DNA of 64,000 nucleotides from positions 1 through 64,000 of IMG/VR virus record IMGVR_UViG_3300035698_009061; one strand, written 5' to 3'. How positions within the stretch are numbered: position 1 is the first letter of the stretch; the number at the start of each line of letters is the position of its first letter. A model generated the notes under the pieces. The model saw only the letters and a program-made list of their open reading frames with translations, ran no database searches and was not told where the DNA came from. Source of the stretch: a virus. The translations under genes and the position numbers were made by a program. Below are positions 23,781-30,472 of the stretch, piece by piece.

Positions 23781-23948
23781 CTAATTCTCGAACATACTAC
23801 GTGCATAAGGACGAACAGTACCATCGTCGGCTGTAATAAATACATTATCACCTGCATCTGTTCGCAATACTATGTATTCTTTAGATACTGTTAAGAATTT
23901 CATTTTCTTTTCTTCAGGTAAAAACTTTGCTGTTACTCGCTTGCTCAT
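23781..23948 (-). CDS. Small protein, 55 aa
   Basis: ATG at 23948 to TAG at 23781. MSKRVTAKFLPEEKKMKFL is followed by strands YIVLRTDAGDNVFIT and DDGTVRPYARS. The alternation of polar and hydrophobic residues and normal codon use argue for a real gene. Not recognised. Confidence 0.5.
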   Translation of the reverse strand: MSKRVTAKFLPEEKKMKFLTVSKEYIVLRTDAGDNVFITADDGTVRPYARSMFEN

Positions 23949-23960
23949 AATTCTTATTAT

Positions 23961-24167
23961 TTATTTAATTGTGTGAGGTATTAACCATTTAATTCTACCT
24001 GTAACATTATTTTTAATACGTGCTGTAGATACAGTTTCATCAAGTATATCTTTATAAGACAATGCTTCTTTTAATGTTTTTACATTCTCAACAATACTCT
24101 TTACATTACCTGTCTTATTAAAAATGAAATTAATAGTTACAGTATATCTTTTCATACTAAGTTTCAT
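23961..24167 (-). CDS. Small protein, 68 aa
   Basis: A beta hairpin (RYTVTINFIFNKTGN), a helix (SIVENVKTLKEALSYKDIL) and a final strand (RIKNNVTGRIKWLI). It looks like a compact alpha/beta domain, 13 bp upstream of the 55-aa gene. Not recognised. Confidence 0.55.
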   Translation of the reverse strand: MKLSMKRYTVTINFIFNKTGNVKSIVENVKTLKEALSYKDILDETVSTARIKNNVTGRIKWLIPHTIK

Positions 24168-24776
24168 AATGCTAATTTTTATGATGATACAAATACTACA
24201 ATTAGTGTGCTGTTCTATACACTAGGTATTTCTTCTAATTGTAATAAATGTTATTGCCGACTAAAGCATAAGAGTAAGACTAACATTCCAAAGTTATAAG
24301 GAAACGCTTGTGAAAGTTAATACATAATAAACTCTGATACTATCATTAGTTCAAGTATCTGAAGTAGTAATAAATAGTGTGAATAGTATTAATACATTAT
24401 TATTATTAATGCAAATAGCTACTCTAATACTGTTAGTTATACGCTTATCTTGAGTAATTGCATAAATACAGTGAGTATATGTCACTATATTATGTGTACA
24501 AGTATAGTATAAACTTATAATTAGGGATTGTGTGTATGCAAATACTATTGAATATAGTATTGTATGTGTACGTAGACTTGTCAATGTATCTATACCTTAT
24601 ATATAATATACACTAAATATTGACATATACTAATTAGTATGGTATGAATATACACTAACACATTCGTTTTCTTTCGATCAATGTCAATGCTAAGATACTA
24701 GTATTATTATAAGTATTAAATCAAGTAGTATCTGCACAATATCATTAATCATGCAAATACTACTATCATTGTTAAT
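24168..24776. other. Non-coding region of about 600 bp with short degenerate repeats
   Basis: No ATG-started frame above about 20 codons is convincing. The sequence is extremely AT-rich and packed with TAGT/ACTA steps. A 10-mer related to GCAAATACTA appears three times (near 24188, 24538 and 24753), with further TACTA clusters. Iteron-like repetition in an otherwise gene-dense phage could mark a replication origin or regulatory region, or a decayed gene. I cannot decide between these. Confidence 0.45.
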
Positions 24777-25148
24777 CTACAACCTCTTTCTTAAACGTAC
24801 TTCTGCAATTTCATATGTAGTATTGCAATCATAACACCTATACTTGTATACAACTGCATCACTGGAATCATATCTACTACCAAGAAATGTAGTATTGCCA
24901 CTAATACATTTTATATCATTGCAATATCTACGAGATTCATCACAGTCTTTAGGTTTTACTTGAGTCCAATCATCATATTCGTTATGATCTGTAAAGAATA
25001 TGAATGCAATACCAATACAAGCCATCAATTGAGCCATAAGTAATACTGGCATAGTAGTACTGAATACATCACCATACAATTGTATGAATAATATTATTAA
25101 TACTATTGATAGTAGTATAGTTCTAATCACTTTAGAAAACTTAATCAT
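24777..25148 (-). CDS. Two-helix membrane protein with zinc-ribbon-like tail, 123 aa
   Basis: TM helices at about residues 6-26 and 34-52 are followed by a cytoplasmic tail with two cysteine pairs, RRYCNDIKC and YRCYDCNTTYE. This spacing resembles a zinc ribbon. The gene ends in basic residues (VRLRKRL). It is isolated between two non-coding stretches. A membrane-tethered nucleic-acid or protein-binding module is plausible; the function is not known. Confidence 0.65.
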   Translation of the reverse strand: MIKFSKVIRTILLSIVLIILFIQLYGDVFSTTMPVLLMAQLMACIGIAFIFFTDHNEYDDWTQVKPKDCDESRRYCNDIKCISGNTTFLGSRYDSSDAVVYKYRCYDCNTTYEIAEVRLRKRL

Positions 25149-25326
25149 AATTTCTGTGGTATTATTTGTGTTGTTAATTCTAAGACATTAATAAAGAGAC
25201 AAGTCTGAGACATTACAGTGTTCGCGCTGTAAGTATGATTAGACTATGCTTACGTACACACACGTAATAACTACGTATGCGTACATTAGTGACTGCTCAT
25301 CAGTACCACACCATCACGTGTGATAG

Positions 25327-25354
25327 ACGACGATAGTATCGCTACTATCGTCGT
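25327..25354. repeat. Perfect 12-bp inverted repeat, 4-base loop
   Basis: ACGACGATAGTA-TCGC-TACTATCGTCGT, without a mismatch, begins 8 bases after the stop of the GC-rich gene. There is no T-tract on either strand, so it is not a standard terminator. It could stabilise the mRNA 3' end, bind a dimeric protein, or extrude as a cruciform. Two smaller hairpins (ATCAC-GT-GTGAT and TTACAG...CTGTAA) lie within the next 150 bases. Confidence 0.85.
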
Positions 25355-25362
25355 TTCGCATA

Positions 25363-25956
25363 TTATGCTGTCTTGCGACGGCTTCTACGTCCAACAGGAG
25401 CAGTAGCTTCTTCAGTAGCTTCTTCAGCGTCACCATCAACAGTATCATCTTCATCAGGATGATTACCGCCAACCTCTAATGCTGGTTGCGCACTAGCACC
25501 AACGTTAGCAGAAGGAACAAACCCTCCGCATAGCTGTGCCATTGCCTGACCAGCTTCCTTTGCAATAGCAGAACGCAGCATCGCGTTATCACTACGGGAG
25601 ATGGTAAGAAAGCGTTCAACACGAAATTGGTCAGCCTTACGTTTGAGTGTAGCACCAACTTCGACAGCACCGCTAACGACAGCAGTAGAGTTTGCATCAG
25701 CAATGTATGTGCTACCAGCATTGTGGAAGATAATGTCTCCACTAACTCTACCGCCAATGAAGCGTTCACGTAGTTCAACGAGTTCAACGTCAGCTAATCT
25801 AGTAGCAGTGATGCCTGCATCACGAAGGTCAATCAGTGCCACCTTCTCACTACGGTAAATACCAGTAGTATGGTTAGCAACATCAATAATCATAGCAGGC
25901 GCGTTAGTTCCAATCTGAGGTAACAGACGCACGTTAGTAATGGTAAAAGTATTCAT
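25363..25956 (-). CDS. GC-rich beta-type protein with acidic linker, 197 aa
   Basis: The start is taken as the ATG at 25956 (MNTFTITNVRLLPQIG); an upstream frame extension crosses the promoter-like region. Residues 1-110 look beta-rich (APAMIIDVANHTTGIYR, GDIIFHNAGSTYIAD), then a helix (AMLRSAIAKEAGQAMAQL), an acidic linker (DEDDTVDGDAEEATEE) and a basic tip GRRSRRKTA. Codon use is markedly GC-richer than almost every other gene here, typical of a very highly expressed gene or recent transfer. It has its own leader and a large hairpin after the stop. The acidic linker and basic tip suggest nucleic-acid binding. Not recognised. Confidence 0.75.
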   Translation of the reverse strand: MNTFTITNVRLLPQIGTNAPAMIIDVANHTTGIYRSEKVALIDLRDAGITATRLADVELVELRERFIGGRVSGDIIFHNAGSTYIADANSTAVVSGAVEVGATLKRKADQFRVERFLTISRSDNAMLRSAIAKEAGQAMAQLCGGFVPSANVGASAQPALEVGGNHPDEDDTVDGDAEEATEEATAPVGRRSRRKTA

Positions 25957-26002
25957 AAGATTTGTGTGTATTAAGATAATGTGAATAAATAGTGATGACG
26001 CT

Positions 26003-26031
26003 CGAATACCCACGGGTACTTTCATGTCAAA
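26003..26031 (-). promoter_or_regulatory. Promoter-like sequence with inverted repeat
   Basis: On the minus strand TTTTGACA (a -35-like TTGACA at 26030-26025, also a TTTG) is followed by TATTCG (26008-26003) at 16 bases. Between them is the inverted repeat TACCC-GT-GGGTA (26018-26007). It could be an operator-controlled promoter for the GC-rich gene starting at 25956. The -10/-7 box is weak. Confidence 0.3.
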
Positions 26032-26204
26032 AATAAGTAAGGGGGGTTGAATCAAGGTGGGTAGTACACTTAGTAATCATATGTACATACGGGGGTATAC
26101 AAACAATGCGACTACAAACATAAAGCGAACTAACAACATTTATAATATAATTTATATAATTTTTTTAAGTCCCATCCATATTAGTATTTATATAAATATA
26201 TAAG

Positions 26205-26247
26205 ACACAAAAAAAGGCTACAAAGTATTAAACTTTATAACCTTTTT
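26205..26247 (-). terminator. Rho-independent terminator
   Basis: A 16-position stem (26211-26226 with 26232-26247). On the minus strand the two non-Watson-Crick positions are G-U pairs, on the plus strand C-A mismatches, so it acts on minus transcripts; a T run follows. It overlaps the last codons of the 44-codon frame at 26218. Confidence 0.8.
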
Positions 26248-26352
26248 CATGTATGTGGAAAAATCATGACAAAACCACATAATAAATAGTAAACAAAATA
26301 CTACTACGTTTAATAGTATTCGTGTTAGACAGCACTTATAGAGTACGGACAT
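26218..26352 (-). CDS. Possible small membrane protein, 44 aa
   Basis: ATG at 26352 opens MSVLYKCCLTRILLN and a strong hydrophobic helix VVVFCLLFIMWF (residues 16-27), then a basic tail MKKVIKF. The stop codon lies inside the terminator stem. It is flanked by terminators on both sides, which would make it a separate short transcript. The coding call rests on the helix and the terminator position only. Confidence 0.35.
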   Translation of the reverse strand: MSVLYKCCLTRILLNVVVFCLLFIMWFCHDFSTYMKKVIKFNTL

Positions 26353-26446
26353 ACTCTTTAAACTAGATATACAAGTTAAGTTATATTTATTAAAATACCT
26401 AATTTATATTACATTATTATTTAGTTGCGCCTTTGAATAAGTATGT

Positions 26447-26482
26447 AAAAGAAAAAGATGGTGAACGTTTCCACCATCTTTT
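26447..26482 (-). terminator. Rho-independent terminator after the 99-aa gene
   Basis: An 11-bp perfect stem (26453-26463 with 26472-26482, loop of 8) followed on the minus strand by TTCTTTTAC. It lies about 155 bases past the stop of the gene at 26638. Confidence 0.8.
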
Positions 26483-26500
26483 CTTGTTAACCAAAACCAC

Positions 26501-26527
26501 TCATATACCCTCATATACCCTCATATA
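26501..26527. repeat. Short tandem repeat, 10-bp unit
   Basis: TCATATACCC is repeated twice in tandem and followed by a partial third copy TCATATA. It sits in the non-coding stretch between the 99-aa gene and its terminator. Confidence 0.85.
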
Positions 26528-26564
26528 TGAGATACTCATAATTCATAGTAGTGAGTTAAGTATA

Positions 26565-26587
26565 AGGGGGAGTCACTACTTCCCCCT
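26565..26587. other. GC-rich hairpin in the 3' leader of the 99-aa gene
   Basis: AGGGGGAG (26565-26572) pairs with TTCCCCCT (26580-26587; one G-T) around a 7-base loop. It is notable because the region is otherwise very AT-rich. With no T-tract it is more likely an RNA-stabilising element than a terminator. Confidence 0.6.
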
Positions 26588-26637
26588 CTAACTTAGACAA
26601 CTTAAAACACAAATCACCAGCTATGAAACTAGTATTT

Positions 26638-26937
26638 TTAATTAAATAAAACTTGTTTATATAAAAGATTACCTTCAGACATTTGACTATGATATGCAGT
26701 AGTTAATAAAGCGCGAGTAGCGGCAAAATCAACATCTTCTTTAATTATAGTTTTAGCAGACATTATAATAGGTGCAAATTGATTCATATTAGTAAGTCTA
26801 CTAGATGCTACTATATTTATATTAAAATTATAAAATACAGCATGAAAGTTTATTAGTTCATCTTTAGGAACTATAAGTGTTTTTATCCAATTAGTATTAT
26901 AACTAATTTGTTCTACAATATGATCAAAATTCTCCAT
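26638..26937 (-). CDS. Hypothetical protein, 99 aa, first minus-strand gene at the divergent switch
   Basis: Mixed alpha/beta (DHIVEQISYNTNWIKTL, FHAVFYNFNINIVASSRL, AAT-rich helix ATRALLTTAYHSQM). Not recognised. It is transcribed away from the late operon, from the minus promoter at 26959-26990, and has a long 3' untranslated stretch before the terminator at 26447. Small genes facing the late operon at a bidirectional promoter are often regulators, but no DNA-binding motif can be seen. Confidence 0.65.
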   Translation of the reverse strand: MENFDHIVEQISYNTNWIKTLIVPKDELINFHAVFYNFNINIVASSRLTNMNQFAPIIMSAKTIIKEDVDFAATRALLTTAYHSQMSEGNLLYKQVLFN

Positions 26938-26958
26938 AACATTGAGATTTTATCTACT

Positions 26959-26990
26959 TTAAGATACATATAATATTTGTAATTAGCAAA
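26959..26990 (-). promoter_or_regulatory. Divergent promoter, minus arm
   Basis: TTTG (26990-26987), 20 bases, TATCTTAA (26966-26959; six of eight positions of TAnnTTTG). The TTTG is one half of the palindrome ATATTTG-N7-CAAATAT (26973-26993), whose other half serves the plus promoter. The leader would be about 18 bases. Confidence 0.45.
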
Positions 26991-27007
26991 TATAAATCGT
27001 ATATTTA
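26976..27007 (+). promoter_or_regulatory. Divergent promoter, plus arm, opening the plus-strand operon
   Basis: TTTG (26976-26979), exactly 20 bases, TATATTTA (27000-27007). Only the final base departs from the Bacteroidota -7 box. The ATG of the first gene is four bases further on, so the transcript would begin at or beside its start codon. Confidence 0.55.
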
Positions 27008-27011
27008 TAGT

Positions 27012-27338
27012 ATGAATAATGAAGTAGATATACTTAATGCAATAAATAGAGATGTGAAACGTGAACATGATGTTGACGTATCTACTGTTGTAATTAAAGC
27101 TACTTTAATTAAATATTATAATGAAGTTGCTAAATGTTTAAAATGTAAAGAGTCTGTTGATTTAGCTAAGTTGGGAAGATTCCAATTTAATAGTGATGGT
27201 TATTTAATTTATAAGTATAAGGAATTAATGGAGAATAAATTAACTCCTGATGAAATTGATTATAATATTAAACATAATACTCACATTACATATTTAAGAA
27301 AGCATCATTTAAATATATTTAGAGAATACTATGGTTAA
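27012..27338 (+). CDS. HU/IHF-like DNA-binding protein, putative, 108 aa
   Basis: Residues 24-60 (VVIKATLIKYYNEVAKCLKCKESVDLAKLGRF, quoted here in parts: helix TLIKYYNEVAKCL, then ESVDLAKLGRFQF) follow the HU pattern of a helix, a turn, and the V-x-L-x-x-x-G-x-F strand. The C-terminal part is helical and basic (YLRKHHLNIF). HU/IHF-fold proteins bend DNA and are encoded in crAss-like genomes. The gene is first after the strand switch, with a predicted near-leaderless promoter, and overlaps the next gene by 8 bases. The fold call is by eye. Confidence 0.5.
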   Translation: MNNEVDILNAINRDVKREHDVDVSTVVIKATLIKYYNEVAKCLKCKESVDLAKLGRFQFNSDGYLIYKYKELMENKLTPDEIDYNIKHNTHITYLRKHHLNIFREYYG

Positions 27339-28068
27339 GCTTTTTGTACTTAAAGATGATGAAGTTACATTCAATAGAGATGAAGTTCTTTTACATAAAG
27401 AATTTGATGCTTTGTGGCGCGTTGTAAAAAAGAGTAAAGACGATGCATACGGTAGAAAGAAATTGTATAATAGAAAAGCTATACGTTTTATATACTTTAT
27501 GTGTGATTACCAGTCTCCTTATTTTGAAGCTGGTTTTACATACAACGTACTTATTCAAAAATGTGCTAAAGAAGCTGGCTTTCAAAGTAAGGATAAGTTC
27601 TCGATTACAGACACCCTTCAAACGGCGATTGAAAAGTATACAGAATTACAAAATGTGTCTTCTTTACGTCTACTTAAAAGTTCACTAAAAGGATTAGCTT
27701 TAAGTAATGATACTATTGAGTACCTTACTGAAGTTATGCAAAAAACTTTAGATGAACTTAGACAAATTGATCCTAATACTGAAAATGCAGTAGACAAAGA
27801 TTTAATTGCTACAAAAATGGGAACATTGATGGGCAATATTGGAAAAATACAATCTATTAGTGCTGACATCCCTAAGTTAGTTGATAGCTTAGAAAATGTT
27901 AGAAAGAAAGTAAGACTTGAAGCATCTGAAAAACGTGAAAAAGCTGGAGGTGGTGCTATAAGTGATAGAGAACTTCCAGGATATAGAAAAAGATTAAAAG
28001 AAAATGAAGGAATAGTAGATATTGGACTAGAAAAACTAGATCAAAAAATAGTAATAAAAATGGATTAA
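27331..28068 (+). CDS. Helical coiled-coil protein, 245 aa
   Basis: Residues 1-90 are basic and mixed; residues 90-215 are mostly helix (TLQTAIEKYTELQNV, TEVMQKTLDELRQID, IPKLVDSLENVRKKV), ending in a charged tail with GYRKRLKENEG. Not recognised. Its place between a DNA-binding protein and a nuclease, a few genes before terminase, leaves a small-terminase-like or packaging role possible, but no motif supports it. Confidence 0.65.
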   Translation: MVKLFVLKDDEVTFNRDEVLLHKEFDALWRVVKKSKDDAYGRKKLYNRKAIRFIYFMCDYQSPYFEAGFTYNVLIQKCAKEAGFQSKDKFSITDTLQTAIEKYTELQNVSSLRLLKSSLKGLALSNDTIEYLTEVMQKTLDELRQIDPNTENAVDKDLIATKMGTLMGNIGKIQSISADIPKLVDSLENVRKKVRLEASEKREKAGGGAISDRELPGYRKRLKENEGIVDIGLEKLDQKIVIKMD

Positions 28069-29099
28069 TGCAATTAGAAAAACGGACAATTTCTTTTAAT
28101 GCAAAAGAACATAAATATTCAGACGAAAAAAATACTGTATATACTTCAGTAACAACTGTAATAGGTTTTTATAAAAAAGCTTTTGACAGTGAATATTGGG
28201 CTGCATGGAGTATGGTTAGAGATAGTGGTTTACCATGTAAGCCTTCTCCTGAAACCCGTGAAATTATAATTAATAATAAGCATTATACACTAGAAGAAGT
28301 TATAACATCTAGCGTATTATCTTTTAAATATACTGTTGAAGAATTAAAAGCAGAGTGGGCTAAAATTACTGCCGATGCTTGCGCCCGTGGAAATGAAACT
28401 CATGACTATCTTGAAGATAGTATAAATATGTTTAGTAATAGTGGGTCTTATAATATTGCAGATATAAAAGATTTGAATGTGTCAAAACCCGGTATAAATA
28501 CTGACGGGTATGCTCTTAAAATCACTAATATAGAAGAACTTGAAAATTCTCCTATGCAATTAAAGTACCCTACTGTATACGAGTATATATATAACGCTAT
28601 TATGCAAGGCTTCACCCTATACGCTGAAAAACGTGTATACAACCCTATTTTAGGACTTGCGGGTATGATTGATGTATTCTTGGCTAAAGGAAAACACTTT
28701 ATAATACTTGATTGGAAAACTAATAAAGATTTACTTCGTTTTGAATCTGGGTACTATAAAAAAGCGTGGAAAGATGTTAATGGTGTTCGTCGTAAGGTAC
28801 GTACTGAACATTGGATTAAAAATGAGAATAGATTGTTATATCCTATTGGTCATTTAGATGAATGTAAAGGTTCAGTTTATAGTATGCAATTAAGTTTGTA
28901 TGCTTTTCTATGTGAATGTTGGGGTATGGTACAGTTAGATTTACAACTATGTCATATTAGAAGAAATGAAGATGTAGAATTTTCTCCTTTGTTTTATCAA
29001 ATACCATATTTAAAAGAAGAGGTTAAAAATATGTTAGTTGACTTTTGTGAAAAAAATTGTAATACTGAAGGAGTTAAATATTTAAACACAATAAAATAA
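28068..29099 (+). CDS. PD-(D/E)XK nuclease (RecB/Cas4-like)
   Basis: A metal-dependent nuclease. Upstream helix ARGNETHDYLED (106-117) is the RecB-family R-G..xH motif. The core shows E187 (YAEKRVYNP), D202 in GLAGMIDVFL and D215-W-K217 in FIILDWKTNK, followed by YSMQLSLYAF, the Q-x-x-x-Y motif that closes the active site. At 343 aa it is a stand-alone enzyme, a usual member of crAss-like genomes. It could process DNA ends for the RecT-like protein or degrade host DNA. It begins one base before the end of the preceding gene (TAATG). Confidence 0.85.
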   Translation: MQLEKRTISFNAKEHKYSDEKNTVYTSVTTVIGFYKKAFDSEYWAAWSMVRDSGLPCKPSPETREIIINNKHYTLEEVITSSVLSFKYTVEELKAEWAKITADACARGNETHDYLEDSINMFSNSGSYNIADIKDLNVSKPGINTDGYALKITNIEELENSPMQLKYPTVYEYIYNAIMQGFTLYAEKRVYNPILGLAGMIDVFLAKGKHFIILDWKTNKDLLRFESGYYKKAWKDVNGVRRKVRTEHWIKNENRLLYPIGHLDECKGSVYSMQLSLYAFLCECWGMVQLDLQLCHIRRNEDVEFSPLFYQIPYLKEEVKNMLVDFCEKNCNTEGVKYLNTIK

Positions 29100-29105
29100 A
29101 TTACT

Positions 29106-29570
29106 ATGAAAGAGTTTTTAGAAAACTATCGTAAAAGTTTAGATGCGCAAGGTAGAATACTTGTTTCTGCAAGAGAATCATTACCATCATGTACGCAAGA
29201 ACTTACTTCTGCTATACGTTGTATGTTTGTAGCAAAAGCATGGACTGGTAATATGTGTAGTTATTACGGTGGTACATCCCCGTATGCAAATGACGGTAAA
29301 CGTCAAACTGTAAAAGATATTGAAGATGCAGATGCTAAAACTTATCCTTTAGGTGTTGAAGTAGGAGATGGTGTTAAGTTTATTGATGATACTAAACAAG
29401 GAATAGCTGAATTAATTGCAGAATTTACTGATCAATATACGGCTGTTAAAGTTACACCTTTACAAAAAGTTTGTTTTAATAATATTTATTCTAATTTAGT
29501 TGAAGCTAGATTTATGCTTGGTTTTGCATTAAGAGCAATTAAAGACACAAAATCAACTATTTACCTGTAA
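29106..29570 (+). CDS. Possible Acb2/Tad1-type hairpin protein, 154 aa
   Basis: Two segments look like the two-helix hairpin shared by phage cyclic-nucleotide sponges (Acb2, Tad1): CTQELTSAIRCMFVAKAWTG followed by GGTSPY (residues 29-60), and near the C-terminus FNNIYSNLVEARFMLGFALR. The family pattern is S-R-E-L..A..xL.EA.xWLG with a Pro-Tyr after the second helix; here REL is QEL and LEEA is MFVA, so the match is partial. Acb2 proteins block CBASS immunity by sequestering cyclic nucleotides. Alternatively it is a structural or regulatory protein sharing the fold. The gene is cotranscribed with the nuclease, 6 bases after it. Confidence 0.4.
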   Translation: MKEFLENYRKSLDAQGRILVSARESLPSCTQELTSAIRCMFVAKAWTGNMCSYYGGTSPYANDGKRQTVKDIEDADAKTYPLGVEVGDGVKFIDDTKQGIAELIAEFTDQYTAVKVTPLQKVCFNNIYSNLVEARFMLGFALRAIKDTKSTIYL

Positions 29571-29641
29571 AAAATACAGTAATTAATAAGACGGACTAAC
29601 TTTTTAATAGTGCTGAAACTTTCACTCTAAATACTAAAGTT

Positions 29642-30460
29642 ATGAAAATTTTATTGATTACTGTTATTACTTTTTTTCTTTTTAATTCTAATGCTATGAT
29701 TTATAAAAAAGTAGATATAGACGGTAAACCGTATATAGAAAGTACATTTAATAACATCAATATAACTATGGCGGCTAATTCTTTACACGCCCTCCTTGAT
29801 AATAATAAAGCTATGTCAGATAATAATAAAGCTATGTCAGGTGATTTTGACAATATGTCGATAAACTCTTCAAAAGTAACTACTAATAAAGAAAAAAAAA
29901 TACGTCAAGCACCTTCTGAAACCATTAGAAATATAAATGGGGCTTTACAAATTAATGGTCTTGATATTAAATTTAATGAAAATTGTTCAATTGTTGCAGA
30001 AGACCTTGTAGGTAATAGTTTAGATAATTATTATATAGGTCGCGTAAAAGTTACAGATGTAGATAATAATGTTGTATTTGAAGATGTATATGTACCTGAT
30101 GTAGCAGCGTTCATGGATTTTATGGCTTCATATGGCGAAATAAATCAAGGTCCTGTATATAGTTATAATGATGACACAATTGTTAACACGGCTGATTTAT
30201 TAATTGCAATAAATTCTTTTGGAGATACTGCACCACCTGAATACCAATTACCTAATTTAGAAAATGCTTGTGTATTAGGTAAATTTAGTTCTGGATGGTT
30301 TCTTGACATGGATGATTGGGAAGCAAGTTTTATTAAGGTTACACCTATTGATGAAATAGATAATTCAAATGTTCCTAGTCCTATTAATACATTTTTCTTT
30401 GAAGGTTATAAAGAAGGTCAATTTTACAAAATTTATTTTTATTCTAAATCTAATATTTAA
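29642..30460 (+). CDS. Exported protein with dockerin/EF-hand-like segment, 272 aa
   Basis: A signal peptide (MKILLITVITFFLFNSNA) precedes a low-complexity stretch with a duplicated heptapeptide (DNNKAMS twice) and a basic linker. Near residues 176-196 the segment YNDDTIVNTADLLIAINSFG resembles the D-x-D-x-x-V-x-x-x-DLL-x-x-x-x-x-FG calcium loop common in Bacteroidota secreted proteins. The protein is therefore predicted to leave the cytoplasm. The following gene has a closely similar N-terminus. Neither is a recognisable virion protein. The gene starts 71 bases after the hairpin-protein gene. Confidence 0.6.
   Translation: MKILLITVITFFLFNSNAMIYKKVDIDGKPYIESTFNNINITMAANSLHALLDNNKAMSDNNKAMSGDFDNMSINSSKVTTNKEKKIRQAPSETIRNINGALQINGLDIKFNENCSIVAEDLVGNSLDNYYIGRVKVTDVDNNVVFEDVYVPDVAAFMDFMASYGEINQGPVYSYNDDTIVNTADLLIAINSFGDTAPPEYQLPNLENACVLGKFSSGWFLDMDDWEASFIKVTPIDEIDNSNVPSPINTFFFEGYKEGQFYKIYFYSKSNI
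29798..29839 (+). repeat. Tandem 21-bp duplication inside the exported-protein gene
   Basis: The 21 bases encoding DNNKAMS occur twice back to back without a mismatch. This suggests a recent slippage event in a flexible linker. Confidence 0.9.
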
Positions 30461-30472
30461 TTAAAAACTACT

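Noticed and set aside
24351-24584. A 77-codon open frame on the minus strand in the non-coding stretch
   Set aside because: It has no ATG, only a TTG, consists of low-complexity Thr/Ile/Asn/Tyr codons expected from AT-rich DNA, and has no neighbour coupling.
26501-26527. Tandem TCATATACCC copies as a CRISPR-like array
   Set aside because: Units are 10 bp and directly adjacent with no spacers.
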